Shown here piece by piece: positions 1-5,954 of a DNA stretch of 15,981 bases. Positions within the stretch are counted from its first letter, which is position 1; every line of letters begins with the position of its first letter. This stretch comes from Massilia sp. Lineage in GTDB: Bacteria > Pseudomonadota > Gammaproteobacteria > Burkholderiales > Burkholderiaceae_D. The notes below the pieces were generated by a model that was given only the letters and a program-made list of their open reading frames with translations, did not search any database and was not told the DNA's origin. A program made the translations under genes and the position numbers. Location of the stretch: assembly GCA_003484545.1 (NCBI GenBank), contig DNCF01000260.1:1-15981 (forward strand). Direction: 5' to 3'.

Positions 1-176
1 TCGGCGACGATGGCCGCACCGGAGCCGGCCTCGATCTGGTCGACGAGGGCCTCGAAGCAGGCCGCGGTGCCGCAGCCGACACCGTCGCCCGCGAGGACCG
101 AGCACATGACTTCGGCGTCGCGCCCGCGCGGCGCGAAGATCAGGACACGCTCTTCGCCGGTGCTAGCGGTCCGCAT
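1..176 (-). CDS. Start of a probable signalling protein (histidine kinase-like), truncated by window edge
   Basis: Only the first 58 codons are visible, reading from the ATG at 176 toward position 1 with no stop. The protein begins MRTASTGEERVLIFAPRGRD and continues with a pattern of short hydrophobic strands alternating with helices rich in Ala, Glu and Asp. That resembles the receiver-like N-terminus often found on bacterial hybrid or PAS-containing histidine kinases. The start overlaps the 3' end of the KaiC-like gene by 14 nt (163-176), so the two are probably translationally coupled. No strong Shine-Dalgarno sequence precedes it, which fits coupling. KaiC/RAD55-type ATPases are commonly paired with a downstream histidine kinase, and this pairing is the main reason for the call. 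No catalytic domain is visible, so the function is an inference. Confidence 0.55.
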   Translation of the reverse strand, partial: MRTASTGEERVLIFAPRGRDAEVMCSVLAGDGVGCGTAACFEALVDQIEAGSGAAIVA

Positions 177-1680
177 CGTCTTCGGTGGTCATCATCGGTG
201 TCCTGCCGCGATAGGTCGGCAGGCCGGTCAGCACGCCCTCGAAGCCTTCGAGCGGCTCGCCGATGCGGATGCCGTCGGCGCCGAGCTGCAGTTCGTGGAT
301 GGTCAGCGCGTGGGTCGCGGTGCGGCTCTTGATGACCGTGAGCGCGCGGCTCAGGCGTCCGTTCGACTCGAAGAAGCGCAGCAGCACGGTGGTGTCGGAC
401 AGGTAGCTCAGGTCGACGTCGTTTCGCACGTCGCCGATCAGGCCATGCTGGCCGAGCACCAGCACCGTGGTCACGCCCTGCTGGTTCAGGTAGGACAGCA
501 GTTCGTGCATCTGCAGCGTCAGGTACTGCTCGCCCGGCATTGCCTGCAGGTAGGCGTTCAGGCTGTCGATGACGATGAAGTCGACATTGTCCTGCTCGAC
601 CGCGTCGCGCAGCATCTGGGCGAATTCGCCGGGCGAGAGCTCGGCCGGGTCGATGTGGGAGATGCTCAGCTGGCCATTGTCGACATAGGGGCGCAGGTGC
701 ATCCCCAGCGAGGCGCTGCGCGCGAAGAAGGTGCCGAGGCCCTCGTCGAACAGGTAGAAGGACGCCTTCTCGCCGCGCTCGAGCGCGGCCAGCAGGCAGC
801 GCACAGAGAGGGTGGTCTTGCCGATGCCGGACGGGCCCACCATCAGGGTATTCGTGCCGCGCACCAGGCCGCCGCCCAGCAGGCGGTCGAAGCCGGCCGC
901 GCCGCTGGGGCTGACGGCCGGGGCAAAATCGCGGATATGCTCGGCCGCCACCAGGCGCGGGTACATGACGATGCCGCCGGTGTCGAGGTTGTAGTCGTGG
1001 AAGCCGCCGCGGAAGCGGATGCCGCGCATCTTGACGATGTTCACGCGGCGCCGCTCCTTGCCGAACTCCTTGGCGAGCTGCTCCAGGCTGATGACGCCGT
1101 GGGCGATGCTGTGCAGGTGCTGGTCCGAGGCGTTGGATTTGTCGTCGAGCAACAACACGGTGCAGGCGCGCGCCGTGAAGAACTGCTTGAGCGCGAGGAT
1201 CTGGCGCCGGTAGCGCAGCGGATTCTGCGCCAGCAGGCGCATCTCGGACATGCTGTCGAACACCACGCGCACCGGCTTCAGGCTGTCGACCTGGTCCATC
1301 ACCTTGCGCGTGGTCTCGGCCAGCTCGACCTCCGACGGGTGGAATACCGACTGCTGGGCATCGACATCGAGCGCCTCGTCGCCGGCCAGCTCGTGTATCG
1401 CCAGCGCATCGAGCGACCAGCCGTGGCTGGCGGCGACGGCGCGCAATTCGTCCGCCGTTTCCGAGAGGGTGATGTACAGGCCGCGCTCGCCCCTGGCCAC
1501 GCCGTCGAGCAGGAATTGCAGGCCCAGCGTGGTCTTGCCCGTGCCCGGCGTGCCCTCCACCAGGTAGACCCGCTGCGGGGTCAGGCCGCCGCCCAGGATA
1601 TCGTCGAGGCCCGGGATGCCGGTCGACATGCGTGCGGATGCGCCCGGGAGGACGCTGTGCGAGGGAGATGCGGTGTTCAT
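163..1680 (-). CDS. KaiC/RAD55-family two-domain ATPase
   Basis: This 505-residue protein has two RecA-like KaiC domains in tandem. Domain 1 opens with TGIPGLDDILGGG and has Walker A GTPGTGKT at 43-50 and a Walker B strand VRVVFDS near 137-143. Domain 2 has FDRLLGGGL, Walker A GPSGIGKT at 282-289 and VDFIVIDS near 366-373. The tail IGEPLEGFEGVLTG matches the usual end of KaiC-like domains. Glu74 and Glu313 sit where cyanobacterial KaiC has the second Glu of its catalytic pairs, so ATPase activity is likely. The Ser-Thr autophosphorylation pair of clock KaiC aligns with Ser425-Tyr426. No kaiA or kaiB is present, so a signalling role is more likely than a true clock. I chose the ATG at 1680 because the protein then begins just before the conserved domain. 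An in-frame ATG at 1743 would add 21 residues of unlikely composition, and one at 1629 is also possible. The gene overlaps the next minus-strand gene by 14 nt. Confidence 0.87.
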   Translation of the reverse strand: MNTASPSHSVLPGASARMSTGIPGLDDILGGGLTPQRVYLVEGTPGTGKTTLGLQFLLDGVARGERGLYITLSETADELRAVAASHGWSLDALAIHELAGDEALDVDAQQSVFHPSEVELAETTRKVMDQVDSLKPVRVVFDSMSEMRLLAQNPLRYRRQILALKQFFTARACTVLLLDDKSNASDQHLHSIAHGVISLEQLAKEFGKERRRVNIVKMRGIRFRGGFHDYNLDTGGIVMYPRLVAAEHIRDFAPAVSPSGAAGFDRLLGGGLVRGTNTLMVGPSGIGKTTLSVRCLLAALERGEKASFYLFDEGLGTFFARSASLGMHLRPYVDNGQLSISHIDPAELSPGEFAQMLRDAVEQDNVDFIVIDSLNAYLQAMPGEQYLTLQMHELLSYLNQQGVTTVLVLGQHGLIGDVRNDVDLSYLSDTTVLLRFFESNGRLSRALTVIKSRTATHALTIHELQLGADGIRIGEPLEGFEGVLTGLPTYRGRTPMMTTEDDADR

Positions 1681-1796
1681 GAGGCGGCCTATGGCTGGGC
1701 CGGGATCGACGGCTGCGCCGCCGTGGGGGCGGAGCCGTCGCATGTCCGACCGGTTGTGATGGCGCCGCCGGCGTCTACCGGCATTGCTGACGATGC

Positions 1797-1802
1797 ATTA
1801 TA
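1797..1802 (-). promoter_or_regulatory. Possible -10 box upstream of the KaiC-like gene
   Basis: Read on the minus strand, this is a perfect TATAAT, about 117 nt before the chosen KaiC-like start codon and 62 nt before the terminus of the preceding small gene. No convincing -35 hexamer stands 16-18 nt upstream. The rest of the 1681-1863 gap is GC-rich and shows only a weak CGGC/GCCG hairpin at 1845-1859. The element is plausible because the gap is long enough to start a new transcript, but it rests on one hexamer. Confidence 0.35.
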
Positions 1803-1863
1803 GAGTGCTTCGGCGGCACAGGGCTCGCGCGAGACGTTGCCTAACGGCCACAACAGCCGCGTG

Positions 1864-2097
1864 TCAGGCGGCCTCGATGCGGCTCAGGCGCTGGCCGTAG
1901 ATGCCCCAGGTGACGTCGACACCGTCGACCGTGCCGCGCAGGGCCCAGCCGGTGCCGATCTTCTCGACCGTGATGGCGGTCTCGAGTTCCTTCGCGACCT
2001 TTTCTGCCCAGCCCTGGGCGGCGCCCCGGCCCTTGAACAGTTCCTGGCCTTCATAAATGACGGTGGCGTCGAAGACGGGTGCGGCGAATACGGACAT
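1864..2097 (-). CDS. Small conserved-looking hypothetical protein, 77 residues
   Basis: The product begins MSVFAAPVFDATVIYEGQEL and ends YGQRLSRIEAA. I do not recognise the family. It has no signal peptide, membrane segment or cysteine. Alternating strands (ATVIYEG, AITVEKIG, GWALRGTVDGVDVTWGIYG) around one amphipathic helix (AAQGWAEKVAKELE) suggest a small soluble alpha/beta fold. Codon use resembles that of the neighbouring genes, with G or C in most third positions, which supports a real gene. A short GAGG lies about 11 nt before the ATG on the minus strand. An intrinsic terminator ends only 22 nt upstream of the start codon, so the promoter must overlap the terminator, or the gene is expressed by read-through. 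The next minus-strand gene, the KaiC-like one, follows after 183 nt, so the two need not be co-transcribed. Confidence 0.7.
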   Translation of the reverse strand: MSVFAAPVFDATVIYEGQELFKGRGAAQGWAEKVAKELETAITVEKIGTGWALRGTVDGVDVTWGIYGQRLSRIEAA

Positions 2098-2118
2098 GGT
2101 GTTTTAACCTCGAGAGTG

Positions 2119-2148
2119 GAAAAGAAAATGCCCCGGCAAGCGGGGCAT
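2119..2148 (-). terminator. Rho-independent terminator after the M14 peptidase gene
   Basis: On the minus strand, an 8-bp stem (ATGCCCCG pairing with CGGGGCAT) with a 5-nt loop occupies 2128-2148 and is followed at once by TTTCTTTT. The peptidase stop codon is 41 nt before the hairpin. The plus strand has no T-tract after the hairpin, so it acts in one direction only. Confidence 0.8.
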
Positions 2149-2164
2149 CGTCGGATGGTCGATT

Positions 2165-2198
2165 TTACTTGATCACTTACTTGATCACTTACTTGATC
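2165..2198 (-). repeat. 12-bp tandem repeat, 2.8 copies, that triplicates the peptidase stop codon
   Basis: On the minus strand the unit is ATCAAGTAAGTG. It covers the last two codons (Ile-Lys) and the stop of the M14 peptidase, then repeats in the same frame. The region therefore reads Ile-Lys-stop three times, with a Val codon between copies. Each unit carries a GATC. The period is a multiple of three, so the frame is kept. Replication slippage is the simplest origin. Confidence 0.9.
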
Positions 2199-3322
2199 GC
2201 GCGGATCGATTGCAGCACCGGCTGCAGCACCGCCGCGCCGAGGCGGGCGCTGCGTGCGCCGTCCCAGCCGACCTGCGGGTCCGGATCGTTGGCGTTGTCC
2301 TTGAACGGCAGTTCCAGGGTCAGCGACAGGCAGCCGAAGGCGTGGGTGATGTGCGGCGAACCCATGGTCAGAGTTTCCTCGCTATACGGCGATTCGCCAT
2401 AGCCGTGCACGTCCTGGAAGTCCGGGCTGGCGATCTTGAAGTCGGCGATGAAGCGCTTCTGGGCCGCGTCCTGCTCGGCCGTGAAGTTCGGCAGGGATTC
2501 GCTGCCGGCCACGAAGACATACGGCAGGCCTTCGTCGCCGTGCACGTCCAGGCACAGGTCGACGCCGGTTTCATGCATCTTCTGCTTGACCAGGAACACT
2601 TCCGGGCTGCGTTCCATGCTCGGGTTCAGCCATTCGCGGTTCAGGTTGGCGCCGGCGGCATTGGTGCGCAGGTTGCCGCGGACGGAACCGTCCGGATTCA
2701 TGTTCGGGACCACGTAGAACACGGTCTCGTTCAGCAGCTGGCGGCCGAACGGGTGGGATGGATCGAGCAGGGCGTCGAGCATGCCTTCGACGAACCACTC
2801 GGCCATGGTCTCGCCCGGGTGCTGGCGCGCGATGACCCAGACCTTCTTCTTTTCCGGCGACGGTTCGCCGATGACCAGCATGTTCAGGTCGCGGCCGTCG
2901 ACGGTCGAACCCAGGTCGACCATGCGCACGTGCTCGCTCATCTGGGCGCGGTCGAGCAGCTCCAGGTGGCGTTCCCACGAGTAGGGCTCGAAGTAGGCGT
3001 AGTAGACGCTGTCCATGCCCGGGGTGTGCTCGATGGTCATGACCTGGCCGTCGAACGAGGTCGGCACGCGGAACCAGTTGACGCGGTCGTAGCTCGCCAT
3101 CGCGTTGTAGTCTTCCCAGCCCTTCGGATACGCGGCCTGGCCGGCGTTCAGGAAGCGGATGGTGCAGGCCTGGCCTTGCGCGCCCTGCAGGCGGAAGTAG
3201 AACCACTGGGTGATGTCGGCGTGCGAATCCTTGCGGATGTTCAGGTCGATGGCGTTCGCGCTCGTGGCGTTCACGACCTCGATGGCGCCAGCGTCGAACT
3301 GGCTGCTGATCTTGATAGACAT
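2189..3322 (-). CDS. M14-family zinc carboxypeptidase, cytosolic carboxypeptidase (CCP)-like
   Basis: The 377-residue protein has an N-terminal beta-rich domain (about 1-120, with WFYFRLQG and FRVPTSFDG) and then an M14 peptidase domain. The zinc site is visible as HPGET (His168, Glu171) and VHGDE (His261). Substrate-binding residues fall in the GANLNREW motif (Asn228, Arg229), and the catalytic glutamate is in LTLELPF (Glu337). This layout, including the N-terminal domain, is that of the cytosolic carboxypeptidase subfamily, whose eukaryotic members remove C-terminal or side-chain glutamates. The substrate of bacterial members is not established to my knowledge. There is no signal peptide, so the enzyme should be cytoplasmic. 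The ATG at 3322 is preceded by a weak GGGA. The gene is alone between paaX and its own terminator, and nothing links it to phenylacetate metabolism. The C-terminus ends in Ile-Lys at a triplicated stop. Confidence 0.9.
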   Translation of the reverse strand: MSIKISSQFDAGAIEVVNATSANAIDLNIRKDSHADITQWFYFRLQGAQGQACTIRFLNAGQAAYPKGWEDYNAMASYDRVNWFRVPTSFDGQVMTIEHTPGMDSVYYAYFEPYSWERHLELLDRAQMSEHVRMVDLGSTVDGRDLNMLVIGEPSPEKKKVWVIARQHPGETMAEWFVEGMLDALLDPSHPFGRQLLNETVFYVVPNMNPDGSVRGNLRTNAAGANLNREWLNPSMERSPEVFLVKQKMHETGVDLCLDVHGDEGLPYVFVAGSESLPNFTAEQDAAQKRFIADFKIASPDFQDVHGYGESPYSEETLTMGSPHITHAFGCLSLTLELPFKDNANDPDPQVGWDGARSARLGAAVLQPVLQSIRAIK

Positions 3323-3393
3323 GGTGTGTCCCGGATGAATGGCGTAAAGCCGAGATGATACCCGGTTTCGTATTCGGTGCGAGGGCGCGTTAT

Positions 3394-3417
3394 ATGGCGC
3401 CGATCATGGCGCCGATG
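3394..3417. repeat. Two direct copies of a 12-bp unit upstream of the M14 peptidase gene
   Basis: ATGGCGCCGATC is followed directly by ATGGCGCCGATG (11 of 12 identical), starting 72 nt upstream of the peptidase ATG. Each copy contains the palindrome GGCGCC. It could be a tandem operator or a slippage product; the sequence alone does not decide. Confidence 0.6.
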
Positions 3418-3423
3418 AGACAG

Positions 3424-3448
3424 CGTGGGTTCAAGAACCCACCCTACG
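3424..3448 (-). repeat. REP-like palindrome, copy 1 (reverse orientation)
   Basis: On the minus strand it reads CGTAGGGTGGGTTC, then TT, then GAACCCACG. The stem is GTGGGTTC paired with GAACCCAC around a 2-nt loop. The GTAG head in front of the stem is typical of REP sequences mobilised by RAYT transposases. It lies between the ends of paaX and the promoter side of the peptidase gene, 17 bp from copy 2 and in opposite orientation. Confidence 0.85.
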
Positions 3449-3465
3449 GAACCCCGATCGAAGGG

Positions 3466-3491
3466 CGTAGGGTGGGTTCTCGAACCCACCG
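3466..3491 (+). repeat. REP-like palindrome, copy 2
   Basis: It reads CGTAGGGTGGGTTC, then TC, then GAACCCACCG, giving a 9-bp perfect stem (GGTGGGTTC with GAACCCACC). With copy 1 it forms an inverted pair of the BIME type, whose arms could also pair with each other. It begins 15 bp beyond the paaX stop codon, so in RNA it could protect or end the paaX transcript. Confidence 0.85.
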
Positions 3492-3505
3492 ATTCGAACG
3501 CCCGA

Positions 3506-4435
3506 TCAGCCGCGCAATCCCCCAAACCGCTGATAAAACGCCTCATCGGCGGCCGGCGCCGCCTCATCCTCGCGCCGCAGCACCGCATCGACGTGCAGCT
3601 CGGCCTGCGCATACACCAGCAGGTAGACCGCGCGCGCCACCGCGTAGGCATCCGACCCCGGCCAGGGCTCGGGCAGCAGCTCGATCGGCAGCAGCGGGTC
3701 GTGCAATTGCAGGCGGCGGTAGGCGTGGATGAGCAGCGAGCGGATCGCAAACGCGGCGTCCGGCGCCACTTCGCCCTCGTCGCGCAGCAGGGCCAGCAGC
3801 GGCGTGAAGCGGGCGACGAAGTCGCGGTAGCCCTGCGCCACCGAGGAGAGGTCCCAGCCTTCGCCCACGAGTTCGCGCAGCGGCCGCGAACCCGTGTCCG
3901 GCAACGCGGCGGCGCTCACGACGAACACCTTGCCCGCCGCCCCGGTGCGTTCGAGCGCGTCGGCCAGGCCCTCGACGTCGGCCGCCGGATGCGCCAGCAG
4001 ACCCGGCCCCAGCATCGCATAGCCTTCCCACTGCAATTCCTTCCGCACCGCCGTGCGCAGCTCGCCGTCGATGCTGCCGTTGGGCGCCAGCACCAGGGTC
4101 CAGCGGCCGTCCCAGTGCAGGCCGGGCGGGGCGTAGATGCGGCGGTCGGCGCGCTGGAAACGCGGCAGCGACTTCGGATCGAAGGCGTAGCGGCTGCGCC
4201 GGCCCTCGCGGCTGGCCGTGAGCCAGCCTTCCTGCACCAGGCGGAACACGCTGGTGCGTACCAGCCGGTCGGTCACGCCCAGCGGCGCCAACAGTTCGAT
4301 CAGGCTGCCCAGCCAGGCCGCGCCGCCGTGCGGCGCGATGGCGTCGCCCATCACCGTCATGACCAGGGATTTCGAGCGCGGCGGATCGATGGCGAGGCAG
4401 TGGGCAATCCACTCGGTACTGTTCATTTGCTTCAT
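3506..4435 (-). CDS. paaX: PaaX, transcriptional repressor of phenylacetate catabolism
   Basis: The 309-residue product matches the PaaX family in length (E. coli about 316) and organisation. An N-terminal winged helix-turn-helix occupies about residues 20-85 (RSKSLVMTVMGDAIAPHGG, then LVRTSVFRLVQEGWL and the wing GRRSRYAF). A central domain follows, around IYAPPGLHWDGRWTLVL, and then the C-terminal PaaX domain with helical stretches such as FAIRSLLIHAYRRLQLHDPLLP. Known PaaX proteins bind paa promoters and are released by phenylacetyl-CoA. The gene is divergent from paaA with 105 bp between start codons, so it probably controls both directions. I chose the ATG at 4435, which has GGGA about 6-9 nt upstream. 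An ATG at 4426 is also possible. The longer start at 4486 would place the codon against the paaA -35 box and is unlikely. A REP pair follows the stop. Confidence 0.93.
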   Translation of the reverse strand: MKQMNSTEWIAHCLAIDPPRSKSLVMTVMGDAIAPHGGAAWLGSLIELLAPLGVTDRLVRTSVFRLVQEGWLTASREGRRSRYAFDPKSLPRFQRADRRIYAPPGLHWDGRWTLVLAPNGSIDGELRTAVRKELQWEGYAMLGPGLLAHPAADVEGLADALERTGAAGKVFVVSAAALPDTGSRPLRELVGEGWDLSSVAQGYRDFVARFTPLLALLRDEGEVAPDAAFAIRSLLIHAYRRLQLHDPLLPIELLPEPWPGSDAYAVARAVYLLVYAQAELHVDAVLRREDEAAPAADEAFYQRFGGLRG

Positions 4436-4459
4436 GGAATCCCGGCGCTGTTGCTTCTC

Positions 4460-4475
4460 AATATGATTCAAAATT
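4460..4475 (+). promoter_or_regulatory. Possible PaaX half-site
   Basis: AATATGATTCAAAATT contains the TGATTC core that I recall from E. coli PaaX operators. It lies in the divergent paaX-paaA gap, just upstream of the proposed paaA -35 box and within the presumed paaX leader. The match is by eye to a remembered consensus, and the operator of this lineage may differ. Confidence 0.35.
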
Positions 4476-4479
4476 TCGG

Positions 4480-4508
4480 TGTACATCTCGTTTTTTGTAT
4501 CGTATTAT
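4480..4508 (+). promoter_or_regulatory. Probable sigma-70 promoter of the paaA operon
   Basis: TGTACA at 4480-4485 (4 of 6 to the -35 consensus) and TATTAT at 4503-4508 (5 of 6 to the -10 consensus) are separated by exactly 17 bp. Transcription would start near 4515, leaving a leader of about 26 nt with a Shine-Dalgarno GGGAGA before the paaA ATG at 4541. The gap is AT-rich against the GC-rich background, as expected for a promoter. Confidence 0.6.
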
Positions 4509-4519
4509 CCTTTCACGAT
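4499..4519. promoter_or_regulatory. Candidate operator: inverted repeat over the paaA -10 and start site
   Basis: ATCGT at 4499-4503 is mirrored by ACGAT at 4515-4519, with centres 16 bp apart, about one and a half helical turns. It spans the -10 box and the predicted transcription start, where a bound repressor would block initiation. PaaX is the obvious candidate because its gene is adjacent. Arms of 5 bp are short and could be chance. Confidence 0.4.
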
Positions 4520-4540
4520 GTTTGCAATGGGAGACAGACC

Positions 4541-5530
4541 ATGTACGCGCAGATGGTGGAAACGGGCCTGAAAAAGGTCCAGACGCAAGAAGACATGAGT
4601 GCCGAGGAACAAGCATTCCAGGCCCGCATCGATGCCGGTGTAAAAATCGAGCCGAAGGACTGGATGCCCGAGGCTTACCGCAAGACCCTGATCCGCCAGA
4701 TCTCCCAGCACGCGCACTCCGAGATCGTCGGCCAGCTGCCGGAAGGCAACTGGGTGACGCGCGCCCCGACGCTCAAGCGCAAATCGGTGCTGCTGGCCAA
4801 GATCCAGGACGAAGCCGGCCACGGCTTGTATCTGTACAGCGCCGCCGAAACCCTGGGCGTCTCGCGCGACGAGCTGCTCGCCGCCCTGCATTCGGGCAAG
4901 GCCAAGTACTCGAGCATCTTCAACTACCCGACCCTGAGCTGGGCCGACATGGGCGCGATCGGCTGGCTGGTCGACGGCTCGGCCATCATCAACCAGATCC
5001 CGCTCTGCCGCTGCTCCTACGGCCCGTACTCGCGCGCCATGATCCGCGTCTGCAAGGAAGAGTCCTTCCACGCGCGCCAGGGCTACGACATCATGATGAG
5101 CCTGGCCAAGGGCACGCCCGAGCAGAAGGCGATGGCCCAGGATGCGCTGAACCGCTGGTGGTGGCCTTCCCTGATGATGTTCGGCCCGTCCGACGCCGAA
5201 TCGGTGAACAGCGCGCAATCGACCAAGTGGCGCATCAAGCTGTTCTCGAACGACGAGCTGCGCCAGCGCATGGTCGACCAGACCGTGCCGCAAGCCGAAT
5301 ACCTGGGCCTGACGATCCCCGACCCCGACCTCAAGTGGAACGAGGAAACCGGCCACTACGACTTCGGCGAGATCGACTGGAGCGAATTCCACAACGTCCT
5401 GAAGGGCAACGGCCCCTGCAACCGCGAGCGCCTGCGCACCCGCGTGAAAGCCTACGAGGACGGCGAGTGGTTCCGCGACGCCCTGGTCGCCCACGCCGAG
5501 AAAAAAGCCGCCCGCAAGGCCGCAGCGTAA
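4541..5530 (+). CDS. paaA: PaaA, catalytic subunit of the phenylacetyl-CoA 1,2-epoxidase
   Basis: The 329-residue protein is the diiron oxygenase subunit of PaaABCE, which converts phenylacetyl-CoA to the ring-1,2-epoxide with O2 and NADPH. The diiron ligands are visible as two ExxH motifs, DEAGH (Glu91, His94) and KEESFH (Glu174, His177), with Glu61 in HAHSEIVG. The segments SIFNYPTLSWADMGAIGWLVDG and RCSYGPYSRAMIRVCKEESFH are typical of PaaA. It is slightly longer than E. coli PaaA (about 309), mainly through extra residues at both ends. The ATG at 4541 follows GGGAGA by 7 nt. The frame is open far upstream, but that part overlaps paaX and the promoter and has no ribosome site. It is the first gene of the operon, separated from paaB by 135 bp that contain a REP-like hairpin. 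Confidence 0.96.
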   Translation: MYAQMVETGLKKVQTQEDMSAEEQAFQARIDAGVKIEPKDWMPEAYRKTLIRQISQHAHSEIVGQLPEGNWVTRAPTLKRKSVLLAKIQDEAGHGLYLYSAAETLGVSRDELLAALHSGKAKYSSIFNYPTLSWADMGAIGWLVDGSAIINQIPLCRCSYGPYSRAMIRVCKEESFHARQGYDIMMSLAKGTPEQKAMAQDALNRWWWPSLMMFGPSDAESVNSAQSTKWRIKLFSNDELRQRMVDQTVPQAEYLGLTIPDPDLKWNEETGHYDFGEIDWSEFHNVLKGNGPCNRERLRTRVKAYEDGEWFRDALVAHAEKKAARKAAA

Positions 5531-5550
5531 GCACTGGCCTGCGATGGTTA

Positions 5551-5577
5551 CGTAGGGTGGGCACCCCGTGCCCACGC
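5551..5577 (+). repeat. REP-like palindrome, copy 3, in the paaA-paaB gap
   Basis: It reads CGTAGGGTGGGCAC, then CCC, then GTGCCCACG, a perfect 8-bp stem (5557-5564 with 5568-5575) behind a GTAG head. No T-tract follows, so it is not a standard terminator. In the paa transcript it would form a hairpin 20 nt after the paaA stop, where it could stabilise the paaA message or lower read-through into paaB. Confidence 0.85.
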
Positions 5578-5665
5578 GTTACGCACGCATCCTGTAATTG
5601 ATAACGGTGACCCGCCGCCCGCCAGCGCCAAGAGCACCAATAACACCAGCATCACGGAGACAACC

Positions 5666-5950
5666 ATGAGCAAAGAATGGCCCCTGTGGGAAGTTTTCAT
5701 CCGCAGCCAGCACGGCCTGGCCCACAAGCACGTCGGCAGCCTGCACGCCCCTGACGCCGAGATGGCGATCAACAACGCCCGCGACGTCTACACCCGCCGC
5801 AACGAAGGCGTCTCGATCTGGGTCGTGCGCGCCGCCGACATCGTCGCCTCCAGCCCGTCCGATAAAGAGGCGCTGTTCGAGCCGGCCAACAGCAAGGTCT
5901 ACCGCCACCCGACCTTCTTCCCGATGCCGGAAGAAGTCAAGAACCTGTGA
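5666..5950 (+). CDS. paaB: PaaB, structural subunit of the phenylacetyl-CoA epoxidase
   Basis: The 94-residue protein has the usual length of PaaB (about 95) and its characteristic sequence: an N-terminal WPLWEVFIRSQHGLAHKHVG, a middle NARDVYTRRNEGVSIWVV and an acidic/proline C-terminus HPTFFPMPEEVKNL. PaaB is a small non-catalytic subunit that holds the PaaAC heterodimers together in the epoxidase complex. The ATG at 5666 is preceded by CGGAGACAACC, a good ribosome site. The stop lies 4 nt before the paaC start. The 135-bp gap to paaA is long for an epoxidase operon and carries a REP-like element, so paaA and paaB output may be uncoupled. Confidence 0.96.
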   Translation: MSKEWPLWEVFIRSQHGLAHKHVGSLHAPDAEMAINNARDVYTRRNEGVSIWVVRAADIVASSPSDKEALFEPANSKVYRHPTFFPMPEEVKNL

Positions 5951-5954
5951 GCCC

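Noticed and set aside
10..1803. A 597-codon open frame on the plus strand across the KaiC-like gene
   Set aside because: It is antisense to a protein with two intact Walker A motifs. Its product is a low-complexity Ala/Val/Gln/His-rich translation typical of the mirror frame of a GC-rich gene.
1845..1859. A CGGC/GCCG hairpin after the 77-residue gene as a terminator
   Set aside because: The stem is only 4 bp and no T-tract follows on the minus strand.
3355..3394. -10-like hexamers (TATCAT, TATAAC on the minus strand) upstream of the M14 peptidase
   Set aside because: Neither has an acceptable -35 at 16-18 bp, so I do not call a promoter.
3271..3750. A 159-codon minus-strand open frame spanning the REP pair
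   Set aside because: It overlaps paaX and the peptidase start in another frame, and its apparent repeats (RTHPT, LEPT) are just translated REP sequence.
3425..4540. A long N-terminal extension of paaA, in an open frame back to 3425
   Set aside because: It runs antisense through paaX and through the promoter, and the family start with a ribosome site is at 4541.
5551..5577. A rho-independent terminator between paaA and paaB
   Set aside because: The hairpin is perfect but no T-run follows, and paaB-E must be expressed with paaA. It is better explained as a REP copy.
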